Positions 16,044 to 22,670 of a DNA stretch of 23,239 nt are shown here, one piece after another (position 1 is the stretch's first letter; each line of letters opens with the position of its first letter). The stretch covers positions 1 to 23,239 of the forward strand of contig JAZKZX010000073.1 in assembly GCA_045612925.1 (NCBI GenBank). The letters run 5' to 3'. Under the pieces are notes generated by a model. That model was not told where the DNA came from. It made no database searches and was given only the letters and a program-made list of their open reading frames with translations. The DNA is from UBA1189 sp045612925 (GTDB lineage: Bacteria > Bacteroidota > Bacteroidia > Bacteroidales > Bacteroidaceae). The translations under genes were made by a program, and so were the position numbers.

Positions 16044-16610
16044 ATGATTAATGCTCAAGACATCAAGAAAGGTACCTGCATCCGCATGGATGGTAAGTTG
16101 TACTTCTGTATCGATTTCCTTCATGTAAAACCCGGTAAGGGAAACACCTTCATGCGTACTACCTTGAAGGATGTAGTAGACGGCTATGTATTGGAGCGTC
16201 GCTTCAACATCGGTGAGAAGCTCGAGGATGTACGCGTAGAGCGTCGTTCACACCAGTTCCTCTATCAGGAGGGCGATGACTACATCTTCATGAACAACGA
16301 GACCTTCGACCAGCACCCCATCGCCAAGGAGCTCATCACTGGCGTTGACTACCTCAAGGAGAGCATGGATGTAGAGGTTGTAGTAGATGCTTCTACCGAG
16401 ACTGTGCTTTACGCCGAGCTTCCCACCAAGGTTGTGCTCCAGATCAGCTATACCGAGCCCGGCCTCAAGGGTGACACCGCCACCAACACACTCAAGCCCG
16501 CTACACTCGAGACAGGTGCCGAGATCCGCGTACCTCTCTTCATCAACGAGGGCGAGTTCGTTGAGGTTGACACTCGCGACGGCTCATATGTAGGTCGTGT
16601 GAAGATGTAA
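16044..16610 (+). CDS. efp: Translation elongation factor P
   Basis: A 188-residue three-domain (KOW-like, OB, OB) factor that rescues ribosomes stalled at polyproline. The KOW-like domain carries the tip loop HVKPGKGNTF with Lys32 at the position that E. coli modifies with beta-lysine; no modification enzyme is visible here. The EF-P central signature DDYIFMNNETFDQHPI and the C-terminal ETGAEIRVPLFINEGEFVEVDTRDGSYVGRVKM are intact. Followed by a hairpin and terminator before radC. Confidence 0.97.
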   Translation: MINAQDIKKGTCIRMDGKLYFCIDFLHVKPGKGNTFMRTTLKDVVDGYVLERRFNIGEKLEDVRVERRSHQFLYQEGDDYIFMNNETFDQHPIAKELITGVDYLKESMDVEVVVDASTETVLYAELPTKVVLQISYTEPGLKGDTATNTLKPATLETGAEIRVPLFINEGEFVEVDTRDGSYVGRVKM

Positions 16611-16616
16611 TACACC

Positions 16617-16690
16617 GCAGAGCGTGCTCTGCTATTAAATGACAGGAGGACAATGGACGATGGATATTTCCGGAGTCGATTGTCCTTTCT
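16617..16690 (+). terminator. Hairpin and probable terminator after efp
   Basis: A small stem GCAGAGC-GT-GCTCTGC (16617-16632) is followed by AGGACAAT (16647-16654) pairing with ATTGTCCT (16679-16686), with three more base pairs beyond a mismatch, then TTTCTTT. The second hairpin with its T-rich tail looks like an intrinsic terminator. It is less clean than the others in the window, so partial read-through into radC is possible. Confidence 0.55.
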
Positions 16691-16707
16691 TTATATATTG
16701 AAAATCC

Positions 16708-17394
16708 ATGACAGATAAACTGGCTATTAATCGCTGGGCAGAAGAAGACCGCCCGCGCGAGAAAATGATGAACAAGGGAGCTCAAGCGCTGAGCAATGCC
16801 GAGCTGCTGGCCATCTTGATAGGATCGGGCAGCGGTGACGACTCTGCCGTAAGCCTCATGCAGAAGGTGTTGGCTGCCTATGGCAACAGTCTCGACCGCG
16901 TAGGCCGTCTCAGCATGGAGGAACTGTGCCACTTCAAGGGCATCGGTCCTGCCAAGGCCATTACCATCCTTGCAGCCTGTGAGCTGGGGCGTCGTCGTGC
17001 TGTGGAGCAGCCCGAGCGAAAGCAGGTGCGCTCGGCAGCACAGGTTTACGAATACTACTACCCCTACCTTTGTGATGCACCCGTCGAGGAGTGTCATGTG
17101 CTGCTGCTCAACCAGTCGGCTAGGATCATCGACTCGGTGCGCATCGGTACAGGAGGCCTCACCGAGACAGTGGTCGATGTGCGCCTCATCCTGCGGGAGG
17201 CTCTGCTCAAGCGAGCTACCAGCCTTATCCTCTGTCATAATCATCCATCGGGTAACCTTCGCCCCAGCGCCCACGATGACCACCTCACCCGACAGGTGCA
17301 GGAGGCTGCAAAACTCTTGAACCTCACGCTGGCCGACCATGTTATCTTCACTGACCACGGCTATTATAGCTATGCCGATGAGGGACGATTATAA
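16708..17394 (+). CDS. radC: RadC family protein (JAMM/MPN+ domain)
   Basis: A 228-residue RadC/DUF2466 protein. The N-terminal helix-hairpin-helix-like part has LSNAELLAILIGSG and ELCHFKGIGPAKAITILAACELGRR. The C-terminal metal-dependent JAMM domain has the motif HNHPSGNLRPSAHDD (H-x-H-x10-D, residues about 177-191). The name comes from a mis-mapped repair locus; the true role is unclear, and JAMM chemistry suggests a peptidase or deaminase-like reaction. It lies between efp and sufS in the same direction. Its stop lies 10 nt before the sufS -7 box. Confidence 0.95.
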   Translation: MTDKLAINRWAEEDRPREKMMNKGAQALSNAELLAILIGSGSGDDSAVSLMQKVLAAYGNSLDRVGRLSMEELCHFKGIGPAKAITILAACELGRRRAVEQPERKQVRSAAQVYEYYYPYLCDAPVEECHVLLLNQSARIIDSVRIGTGGLTETVVDVRLILREALLKRATSLILCHNHPSGNLRPSAHDDHLTRQVQEAAKLLNLTLADHVIFTDHGYYSYADEGRL

Positions 17395-17403
17395 AAAATA
17401 TAT

Positions 17404-17411
17404 TACTTTTG
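17404..17411 (+). promoter_or_regulatory. sufS promoter -7 box
   Basis: TACTTTTG matches TAnnTTTG, placed right after the radC stop and 20 nt before the sufS ATG, so the leader would be very short. No clear -33 TTTG is seen. Confidence 0.6.
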
Positions 17412-17430
17412 CAGCATAAATAGGATACTC

Positions 17431-18645
17431 ATGTACGATATAGACTTAATCCGCAAGGACTTCCCCATCCTCGAGCGCACGGTGTATGGCAAGCCGCTCG
17501 TGTATCTCGACAATGGTGCCACCACGCAGAAGCCCCGCATGGTGGTCGATGCCATCACCGAGGAGTACTACTCGGTGAATGCCAATGTGCACCGCGGCGT
17601 GCACTTCCTCTCACAGGAGGCTACCAAGCTGCACGAGGCGTCGCGCGAGCGCGTGCGTCAGTTTATCAATGCCGCCTCGACGAACGAGATCATCTTCACC
17701 CGTGGCACCACCGAAGCCATCAACCTGCTGGCATCATCGTTTGGCGAGGCCTTCCTCCGTGAGGGCGACGAGGTCATCGTCTCCACCATGGAGCACCATA
17801 GCAACATCGTGCCCTGGCAACTGCTCGAGTGCCGCAAAGGTATCAAGCTACGCGTGATTCCCATCACCGACAAGGGCGAAATCTGTATGGATGAGTATGT
17901 GAAGCTCTTCAACGAGCGCACCCGCTTGGTGTCGGTAATGCATGTGTCGAATGTGCTGGGCACGGTCAACCCCATCCGTGAGATGATACGCATTGCCCAC
18001 GAGCACGATGTACCCTTCGCGGTCGATGGTGCGCAGAGCGTGCCTCATATCAAGGTCGACGTGCAGGAGCTCGATGCCGACTTCTATGCCTTCAGTGCCC
18101 ACAAGGTGTATGGCCCCACTGGCATTGGCGTGCTCTATGGCAAGGAGCGCTGGCTCGACCGCATGCCTCCCTACCAGGGCGGTGGCGAGATGATACAGAC
18201 GGTATCGTTCGAGCGCACGACATTTAACGAACTCCCCTATAAGTTTGAGGCCGGCACGCCCGACTACATCGGCACTACAGCTTTTGCCCGTGCCCTCGAC
18301 TATGTGTCGGCACTCGGCATGGACAACACTGCTGCTCATGAGAAGGCACTCACCGACTATGCTCTGCAACGCCTCCGCGAGATTCCCGAGATGCGCATCA
18401 TCGGCGAGGCCGAGGAGCGCGGCGCCGTCATCTCCTTCAACGTGGGCGACATACACCCCTCCGACCTGGGCACCCTGCTCGACCGCCTCGGCATTGCCGT
18501 GCGCACCGGCCATCACTGCGCCCAACCCCTGATGCAGCGCATGGGCATCCCCGGCACCGTACGCGCCTCCTTCGCCCTATACAACACCATGGCCGAGGTC
18601 GACGCCCTCGTAGCCGCCGTGGATAGGGTGAGGAAGATGTTTTAA
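17431..18645 (+). CDS. sufS: Cysteine desulfurase, SufS-type
   Basis: A 404-residue PLP enzyme that takes sulfur from cysteine for Fe-S cluster assembly. Landmarks are the N-terminal YLDNGATTQKP, NVHRGVHFLSQEAT, the PLP region EHHSNIVPWQ (His122/His123), AVDGAQSVPH (Asp199), the PLP Schiff-base Lys225 in SAHKVYGPTG and the catalytic Cys363 in RTGHHCAQP. The short Cys loop and the group II pattern indicate SufS rather than IscS or NifS. In related genomes sufS usually follows sufB/C/D; here no other suf gene is adjacent, and the gene appears to have its own promoter and terminator. The sequence is visibly more GC-rich than the DNA after it. Confidence 0.95.
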   Translation: MYDIDLIRKDFPILERTVYGKPLVYLDNGATTQKPRMVVDAITEEYYSVNANVHRGVHFLSQEATKLHEASRERVRQFINAASTNEIIFTRGTTEAINLLASSFGEAFLREGDEVIVSTMEHHSNIVPWQLLECRKGIKLRVIPITDKGEICMDEYVKLFNERTRLVSVMHVSNVLGTVNPIREMIRIAHEHDVPFAVDGAQSVPHIKVDVQELDADFYAFSAHKVYGPTGIGVLYGKERWLDRMPPYQGGGEMIQTVSFERTTFNELPYKFEAGTPDYIGTTAFARALDYVSALGMDNTAAHEKALTDYALQRLREIPEMRIIGEAEERGAVISFNVGDIHPSDLGTLLDRLGIAVRTGHHCAQPLMQRMGIPGTVRASFALYNTMAEVDALVAAVDRVRKMF

Positions 18646-18695
18646 TTAATACTGAAACGAAGTTCGACGACAATAATAAAGCATTGTGACCGAAA

Positions 18696-18733
18696 CAGAG
18701 CCGCCCGATTTTAACGGACGGCTCTGGCTTTTT
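18696..18733 (+). terminator. Intrinsic terminator of sufS
   Basis: CAGAGCCGCCCG (18696-18707) pairs with CGGACGGCTCTG (18715-18726) with one mismatch and a 7-nt loop, then GGCTTTTT. A strong terminator shape, 50 nt after the sufS stop. It marks the right border of the housekeeping block. Confidence 0.9.
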
Positions 18734-18800
18734 ATTGAAAACCTTTGGCTGATTTATCGGTACACTACAGCCTATAGCGCGATTTACTTGCTTCACGATA

Positions 18801-18888
18801 GATTATCCTCGCGAGGAGAAATTTTTACTCTCGCGAGGGTAAAGTATTCTCTTCGCGAAGATAATATATTCTTCTCGCGAGGAGAATA
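18801..18888. repeat. Tandem array of four 22-bp palindromes (CTCGCGAG core)
   Basis: Four units have CGCG centres at 18810, 18832, 18854 and 18876, exactly 22 bp apart. Each unit is an imperfect palindrome: arms like TATTCT and AGAATA around a core YCTCGCGAGG. Units differ in sequence but keep dyad symmetry: CTCG/CGAG becomes CTTCG/CGAAG in unit 3, and the arms become TTTAC/GTAAA in unit 2. Two helical turns per unit would put all centres on one DNA face. It lies in AT-rich non-coding DNA after the sufS terminator. Function unknown; operator array or RNA hairpin string are both possible. Confidence 0.9.
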
Positions 18889-18999
18889 TTCATTGTTGCT
18901 CTACAATATGCGTAAAGGCTTTATCCAAAATCCTTTTTGTATAAAGAAAAAAGATGCCAATAATATAGATGTTGTCCTACAATACAAAAATCAATAATG

Positions 19000-19088
19000 T
19001 TGTCATCCTGAGCTCAGCGATGGATCCCGCGCAGGGACTTAGCATGAGACATTCGCGAGATGCTTCACTACGCTCAGCATCATGACAA
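19000..19088. repeat. TGTCATCC-type dispersed inverted-repeat element, copy B
   Basis: Starts TTGTCATCCTGAGCTCAGCG and ends GCTCAGCATCATGACAA, which is its imperfect reverse complement. The centre is TGGATCCCGCGCAGGGA...ATTCGCGAGATGCTTCACTA. The ends match those of copy A at 15452-15585. About 89 bp, no coding capacity. Confidence 0.85.
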
Positions 19089-19440
19089 GAGACGTCTTGG
19101 ACAACTGCTATATCATCTCCTAAACGATAGCTTGGTCGAACCCAGGCTATAGCAAACTTTCATATTGTCTGGCACAACAACCTGTAAAGCCTTTAAAGTG
19201 GTGCTAAAGCACACTCCTTAGTAAACCTAAAGGTTGCTTTTCCCTACGGTCAGCGAACTTTGTTTCAGCCGTTGCAACCGACGCCAAACCGAGAGCTATC
19301 AAGCTTGCTTGAATAGCCGAGGTGCGAAGGAGGAAAACTGAAAGTTAAGCAGCGCTTTCATATCGCGCTGCCTACGCCTATTCTTCTCAGACTTTATAGG
19401 TTATTGCGAATGGATTGTTGAATCTTATACCGAAAATAAA
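19089..19440. other. Non-coding block with several hairpins, unassigned
   Basis: No credible reading frame on either strand, yet base composition is higher in GC than the flanks. Local stems include GTGCT-AA-AGCAC (about 19203), a bulged GCTATCAAGC-TT-GCTTGAATAGC (about 19292-19314) and GCAGCGC / GCGCTGC with a 9-nt loop (about 19351-19373). It does not match tRNA, tmRNA, RNase P or SRP RNA as I know them. It could be a dispersed repeat, a structured RNA or a gene remnant. Confidence 0.35.
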
Positions 19441-19659
19441 TCGTGATAGTGCAACTGCAAACTCCAAAGTTGATAAGCTAGAATATTTACTATTTATAGT
19501 TTATTTTACAATCACTTTTCGCGCATTATTAATAATAAAGTTTTCATCGGCAAAATTTAGATTTTACCAACAAGAGCCAGCACAGACTCTTAACTCATTA
19601 GAGTTCAGCAAACAATACACAACAATCAAGCAATATAACAAAGTAATAGACAGATAGAG

Positions 19660-19711
19660 TTTTTACGAAACAATAATATTTTTATCAAAATTCTTTTTTC
19701 TTATCAAAAAA
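19660..19711 (+). promoter_or_regulatory. Three direct repeats 19 bp apart upstream of the double-HTH genes
   Basis: TTTTTACGAAA, TTTTTATCAAAA and TTCTTATCAAAAA have their equivalent A residues at 19665, 19684 and 19703, a 19-bp spacing. They occupy the -33 region and upstream of the -7 box at 19717, in place of a TTTG. Likely operator or activator sites for the gene pair (inference). Confidence 0.5.
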
Positions 19712-19716
19712 ACGCA

Positions 19717-19724
19717 TACATTTG
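19717..19724 (+). promoter_or_regulatory. -7 box for the double-HTH gene pair
   Basis: TACATTTG matches TAnnTTTG, 60 nt upstream of the ATG at 19785. This argues that the in-frame TTG at 19722 is not the start codon, because it lies inside the promoter. Confidence 0.65.
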
Positions 19725-19784
19725 CGCGGAAATAGGCTAGAAATTTTTTATATCACAATTTATTCACGTATAAAATTAAGAAAT

Positions 19785-20510
19785 ATGTACGAATTTAATT
19801 ATCATTTATTAGAACGCCTCGACGAGGTGACGGGAATCGCTCGTTCACGCATAGGATTGATGAGCGGAAAGAGTAAGGACTTTATGCGCCATGTCATACT
19901 AGAATCGCGCAACATTAAGATGGGCGACCTCATGGATGTGTGCGACGCACTGCGTATACCAGTAGGTAATTTCTTCTATCTTAAAGGGACGGAGGCAATA
20001 ACGACGGCAACAGCAGTCTTCGATTATAAACCTGCGCAGTTTGATATGACCATCTTGGGCGAACTGCTGCGTGGTGAGAAGAGCCGCTACGAGGTTCCAC
20101 TTTACAAGATTATGAACGCGGCAGGCAATGCTGACTGCCGCAACCGCAAGTGGACGAAGGATATGCGAAGAATTACCGCTCAAGGACTTGTAAAGTTATG
20201 TAACGGCATGTGTCTCGGTATGCACCGCATCATTGCATGCCCCATGAAGAGCGTTCCAGTTGCATTTACACAAAAACAACTAGAGGAACGCTGTGCTGAA
20301 TTGTGCGCCTCGCGAATCTGTGCAGACGGTAAATATGGAGATAAATACAAACTCAAATATAGAGCAGAAGCAAGAGCTGCAAGGGAAGCCGCAAAAGAAA
20401 ACACCGCCACATTGGAGAGCATTCAGCAGATGCTCGTGGAAATCAAACAAGAACAGCAGGAAATAAAACTGCAGCTTGAAGCCTTGCGGAGCAAGAACCA
20501 TAGCATGTAG
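19785..20510 (+). CDS. Double XRE-like HTH protein with C-terminal coiled coil, paralogue 1
   Basis: A 241-residue protein that I cannot assign to a named family. Residues about 5-66 look like a Cro/C1 (XRE) helix-turn-helix: the end IKMGDLMDVCDALRIPVGNFFYL follows the usual last two helices. Residues about 84-152 look like a second, degenerate copy: LGELLRGEKSRYEVPLYKIMNAAG...ITAQGLVKLCNGMCLGMHRIIACP. Residues about 211-236 (ESIQQMLVEIKQEQQEIKLQLEALRSK) form a predicted coiled coil, suggesting dimerisation or higher assembly. The start ATG at 19785 is chosen because the paralogue starts at the same MYEFNY and a promoter lies upstream. Paralogue 2 follows 85 nt later, so the genes are probably co-transcribed. 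No membrane segments or enzymatic motifs are seen. Confidence 0.85.
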   Translation: MYEFNYHLLERLDEVTGIARSRIGLMSGKSKDFMRHVILESRNIKMGDLMDVCDALRIPVGNFFYLKGTEAITTATAVFDYKPAQFDMTILGELLRGEKSRYEVPLYKIMNAAGNADCRNRKWTKDMRRITAQGLVKLCNGMCLGMHRIIACPMKSVPVAFTQKQLEERCAELCASRICADGKYGDKYKLKYRAEARAAREAAKENTATLESIQQMLVEIKQEQQEIKLQLEALRSKNHSM

Positions 20511-20595
20511 GAGCAAGAACATTGAATGCGACAAATTACAAAGGTTAAAGACTTAGGCTCGAAAATTTTTATTACAGCAATTAAAAATGTAAAAC

Positions 20596-21321
20596 ATGTA
20601 CGAATTTAACTATTGGCTATTGGAACACCTCGATGAGATGACGGGTGTGGCACGCTTCAAAATCGGCCTGATGAGCGGCAAGAGTAAGGATTTTATGCGT
20701 CATGTATTGAACGAGTCGCACGATATTAAGATGTGTGACCTGATGGATATATGCAACACTTTTCATATACCTGTAGGATGTTTCTTCTATGTGAGTGGAA
20801 CAGGGTCGGTGACACGACCTACGCCAGCCTTTGCTTATGAAGCTGCATCGTTTGACTCGGAATTCATCAACGAGCTACTCAAAGGAGAACGCGGAAGGTT
20901 TGGCGTACCAACCTATAAACTGATGAATGCCGCAGGATATGAGGATTGTCGCAATAGAAAATGGGCGAGCGACTTCACACGCATCACGGCATATACGCTG
21001 GTGAACTTGTGTAATGGCATGTGCATCAATATGCAACACTTCATTACCTGCCCTATGAAAAGTATACCTTCGTGCTTTACCGACAAACAGTTTGCCGACC
21101 GATGCGAAGCGCTGAAGCAGGCCGTCATACCCATGAATATGAAGTATAACTACCCCACACCGAAGGAACGAAACGAGGCCAAGCAGAGCAAAGAGGAGCA
21201 GATAAAACAGATGACCGATGCGATAGCCGAGATACAGAATACTCTGACTATAATGCAGCACATTATACAAGAGCAGCAGCAACGCATCAAACTTTTGGAA
21301 AAGGGGAACCGTCAGCTGTAA
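20596..21321 (+). CDS. Double XRE-like HTH protein with C-terminal coiled coil, paralogue 2
   Basis: Also 241 residues and aligned with paralogue 1 from the first residue: about 107 of the first 173 positions are identical by hand count, with LMSGKSKDFMRHV, DCRNRKW, LCNGMC and CPMKS invariant. The C-terminal 70 residues have diverged but again form a long Gln-rich coiled coil (about residues 198-236, EIQNTLTIMQHIIQEQQQRIKLLEK). The equal length and conserved ends point to tandem duplication followed by divergence of the oligomerisation part, so the two may form distinct or mixed oligomers. The gap before it carries a CGACAAATTACAAAGG motif that recurs downstream. No separate promoter is clear. 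Function unknown; a DNA-binding regulator is the best guess. Confidence 0.85.
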   Translation: MYEFNYWLLEHLDEMTGVARFKIGLMSGKSKDFMRHVLNESHDIKMCDLMDICNTFHIPVGCFFYVSGTGSVTRPTPAFAYEAASFDSEFINELLKGERGRFGVPTYKLMNAAGYEDCRNRKWASDFTRITAYTLVNLCNGMCINMQHFITCPMKSIPSCFTDKQFADRCEALKQAVIPMNMKYNYPTPKERNEAKQSKEEQIKQMTDAIAEIQNTLTIMQHIIQEQQQRIKLLEKGNRQL

Positions 21322-21452
21322 GAGGAAGAACTTTGCACCCCCATACGGAAAAAAGTTAGGAATGAAGGGGATTACGGGGAATTTGGAAGCATTCTCTTTG
21401 ATGGATAGGTCGCGACGAGAAGCCAGTACTTCTTGACAAACCGCCAACAATC

Positions 21453-21476
21453 GGCGACAAATAACAAACACTTATT
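21453..21476 (+). repeat. Left arm of a 24-bp inverted repeat
   Basis: GGCGACAAATAACAAACACT followed by TATT. Its reverse complement matches 22154-22177 at 22 of 24 positions. The arms point inward and enclose about 680 bp of non-coding DNA. Confidence 0.8.
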
Positions 21477-21695
21477 AGACAAAGCCCCAATAAAAAACTG
21501 TCGATATAGGAAACAATAGGAACTTTTCGACAAAAAGGCAACAATAGATATTGGCTCTTGTCGAAAATCAGTTTTCTAAAAATTCAGTATAGGAAATTTG
21601 ACATTTTCTTAGCATAGGTATTTGATATTTGTCGCCGAATATAGGCTCACATATCTCATTATCTGCTAAGATAGTAGATAATTGTTGAGGTTTTA

Positions 21696-21740
21696 TCGAG
21701 AAGTGTTGGGAATTTGTCGAGAAGTGTTGGGAATTTGTCG
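21696..21740. repeat. 21-bp tandem duplication
   Basis: The unit TCGAGAAGTGTTGGGAATTTG occurs at 21696-21716 and again at 21717-21737, followed by a partial third TCGA. On the minus strand each is a CGACAAATTCCCAACACTT, a form of the dispersed motif. Confidence 0.9.
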
Positions 21741-22153
21741 AAAACTTGAAAACAATAGTATAATGTAGTGAGAAATAGCCATAAGTATTAGAAAATCAAC
21801 ATCACGTTTTGCTATTTCATAGATTTAGGAGAAAGAACCAGAGATATCATCTCATAAGATAGGAAGTATACCGAGAAACTATCCTGGTGGATGTCTTAGG
21901 GGGTATGAAAAGGGGCCAAAAAGGAACTAATTCATAGATTTGGGGGACTGAATGAACGCTGTTTTACTTAAACTAATTCATAGTTTGAGGGGAAAATGAG
22001 AAAGGAGGCAAGAAATTCTTACCATGCAAAAAGCTCCGCGACAAAATTCAAACATTTTTCCTCGTGAAGCTCATGGATTTCTCTTTAGGCGACAAATCAC
22101 AAAGATTAAAGACCTATAATCCTTCGAAAACAAATAAAAATAAGCAAACAAAC

Positions 22154-22177
22154 AATAAGTGTTTGCAATTTGTCGCC
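22154..22177 (-). repeat. Right arm of a 24-bp inverted repeat
   Basis: On the minus strand GGCGACAAATTGCAAACACT followed by TATT, the partner of 21453-21476, differing at two adjacent bases. Confidence 0.8.
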
Positions 22178-22555
22178 AACGGAAATACATTAGGATTGTA
22201 GAGGAGTTAGACGCACCTTGAAGGCCTTGCAGATTGTTTGTTCTAATCCCTCATTCTTGCTTTATTTCCGCCCAATCCCCAAACCAAGCCAAAAGAACGC
22301 AGCCACGGGCGATTAGGAAAATGCAGGAAGTAAGCGGAAGACTGAGAACCAATGACACTCTGCCATAGGAACGGAAAAGTCTATACTTTCGATTTCGACG
22401 CTGTGTAAGCAAACCGAAGGATTTCCTACCAATATGTTATGATTTTTTTGTACGGGATTTCTGAGCGTTTCGTTTGGTGGAGCCTGTAAATAGTTCGTCT
22501 GCTCTCTCTTGATCATATATAATTCCAGACATTGAGGCGTGTTCTTTGTTGTTTC

Positions 22556-22661
22556 TTTTATACCCGAATGGGGGTAATGAGACTTTTAAAGTATTATTTT
22601 ATACCCGAAGAGGTGTAAAACAGGATTATTTCATTATCTTTGTCCCCGAAAGGGTATAAAA
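22556..22661 (+). promoter_or_regulatory. hipBST promoter with three operators
   Basis: Three palindromes share arms TTTTATACCC and GGGTATAAAA around a GAAN centre: O1 22556-22579, O2 22597-22620 (the most symmetric) and O3 22638-22661. Their centres (22566, 22607, 22648) are exactly 41 bp apart, about four helical turns. The -7 box TATCTTTG (22635-22642) overlaps O3, 29 nt before the hipB start, so binding there would block transcription. The layout fits cooperative autorepression by the HipB antitoxin complex. Confidence 0.88.
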
Positions 22662-22670
22662 TGTTATACT

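Larger units (their letters stand above)
21322..22555. other. Non-coding stretch with dispersed CGACAAAT motifs and repeats
   Basis: No supported gene in 1.2 kb. Contents: eight exact copies of the 7-mer CGACAAA/TTTGTCG (21455, 21528, 21628, 21713, 21734, 22039, 22090, 22169), most extending to CGACAAATnnCAAACACTT; an inverted repeat pair at 21453/22154; a 21-bp tandem duplication at 21696-21737; and three copies of a (AACTAA)TTCATAG sequence at about 21815, 21925 and 21971. From 22180 to 22555 I see only unassigned sequence. Confidence 0.75.

Noticed and set aside
16543..17358. 271-aa open frame antisense to radC
   Set aside because: It is a shadow of radC, which has strong domain matches on the plus strand.
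17848..18525. 225-aa open frame antisense to sufS
   Set aside because: A shadow of GC-rich sufS codons; no family pattern.
18801..18888. CRISPR array
   Set aside because: The units are contiguous 22-bp palindromes with no spacers, and there are no cas genes. The same holds for 5523-5605.
18686..18997. 103-aa open frame across the 22-bp palindrome array
   Set aside because: It reads through the sufS terminator and the array; the repeated SRGE-like residues only reflect the DNA repeat, whose 22-nt period breaks codon phase.
19109..19152. tRNA-like segment (GCTATA ... TCGAACCCAGGCTATAGC)
   Set aside because: Only about 44 nt long, with no D arm or anticodon arm; the pairing is a simple stem.
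19415..19657. 80-aa open frame in AT-rich DNA
   Set aside because: No promoter box, no similarity that I recognise and low-complexity AT-driven composition.
19722..19784. Upstream TTG start for double-HTH paralogue 1
   Set aside because: It lies within the TACATTTG promoter box, and paralogue 2 has no matching extension.
22313..22516. 67-aa open frame on the minus strand upstream of hipB
   Set aside because: No recognisable domain, no promoter and composition like the surrounding non-coding DNA.
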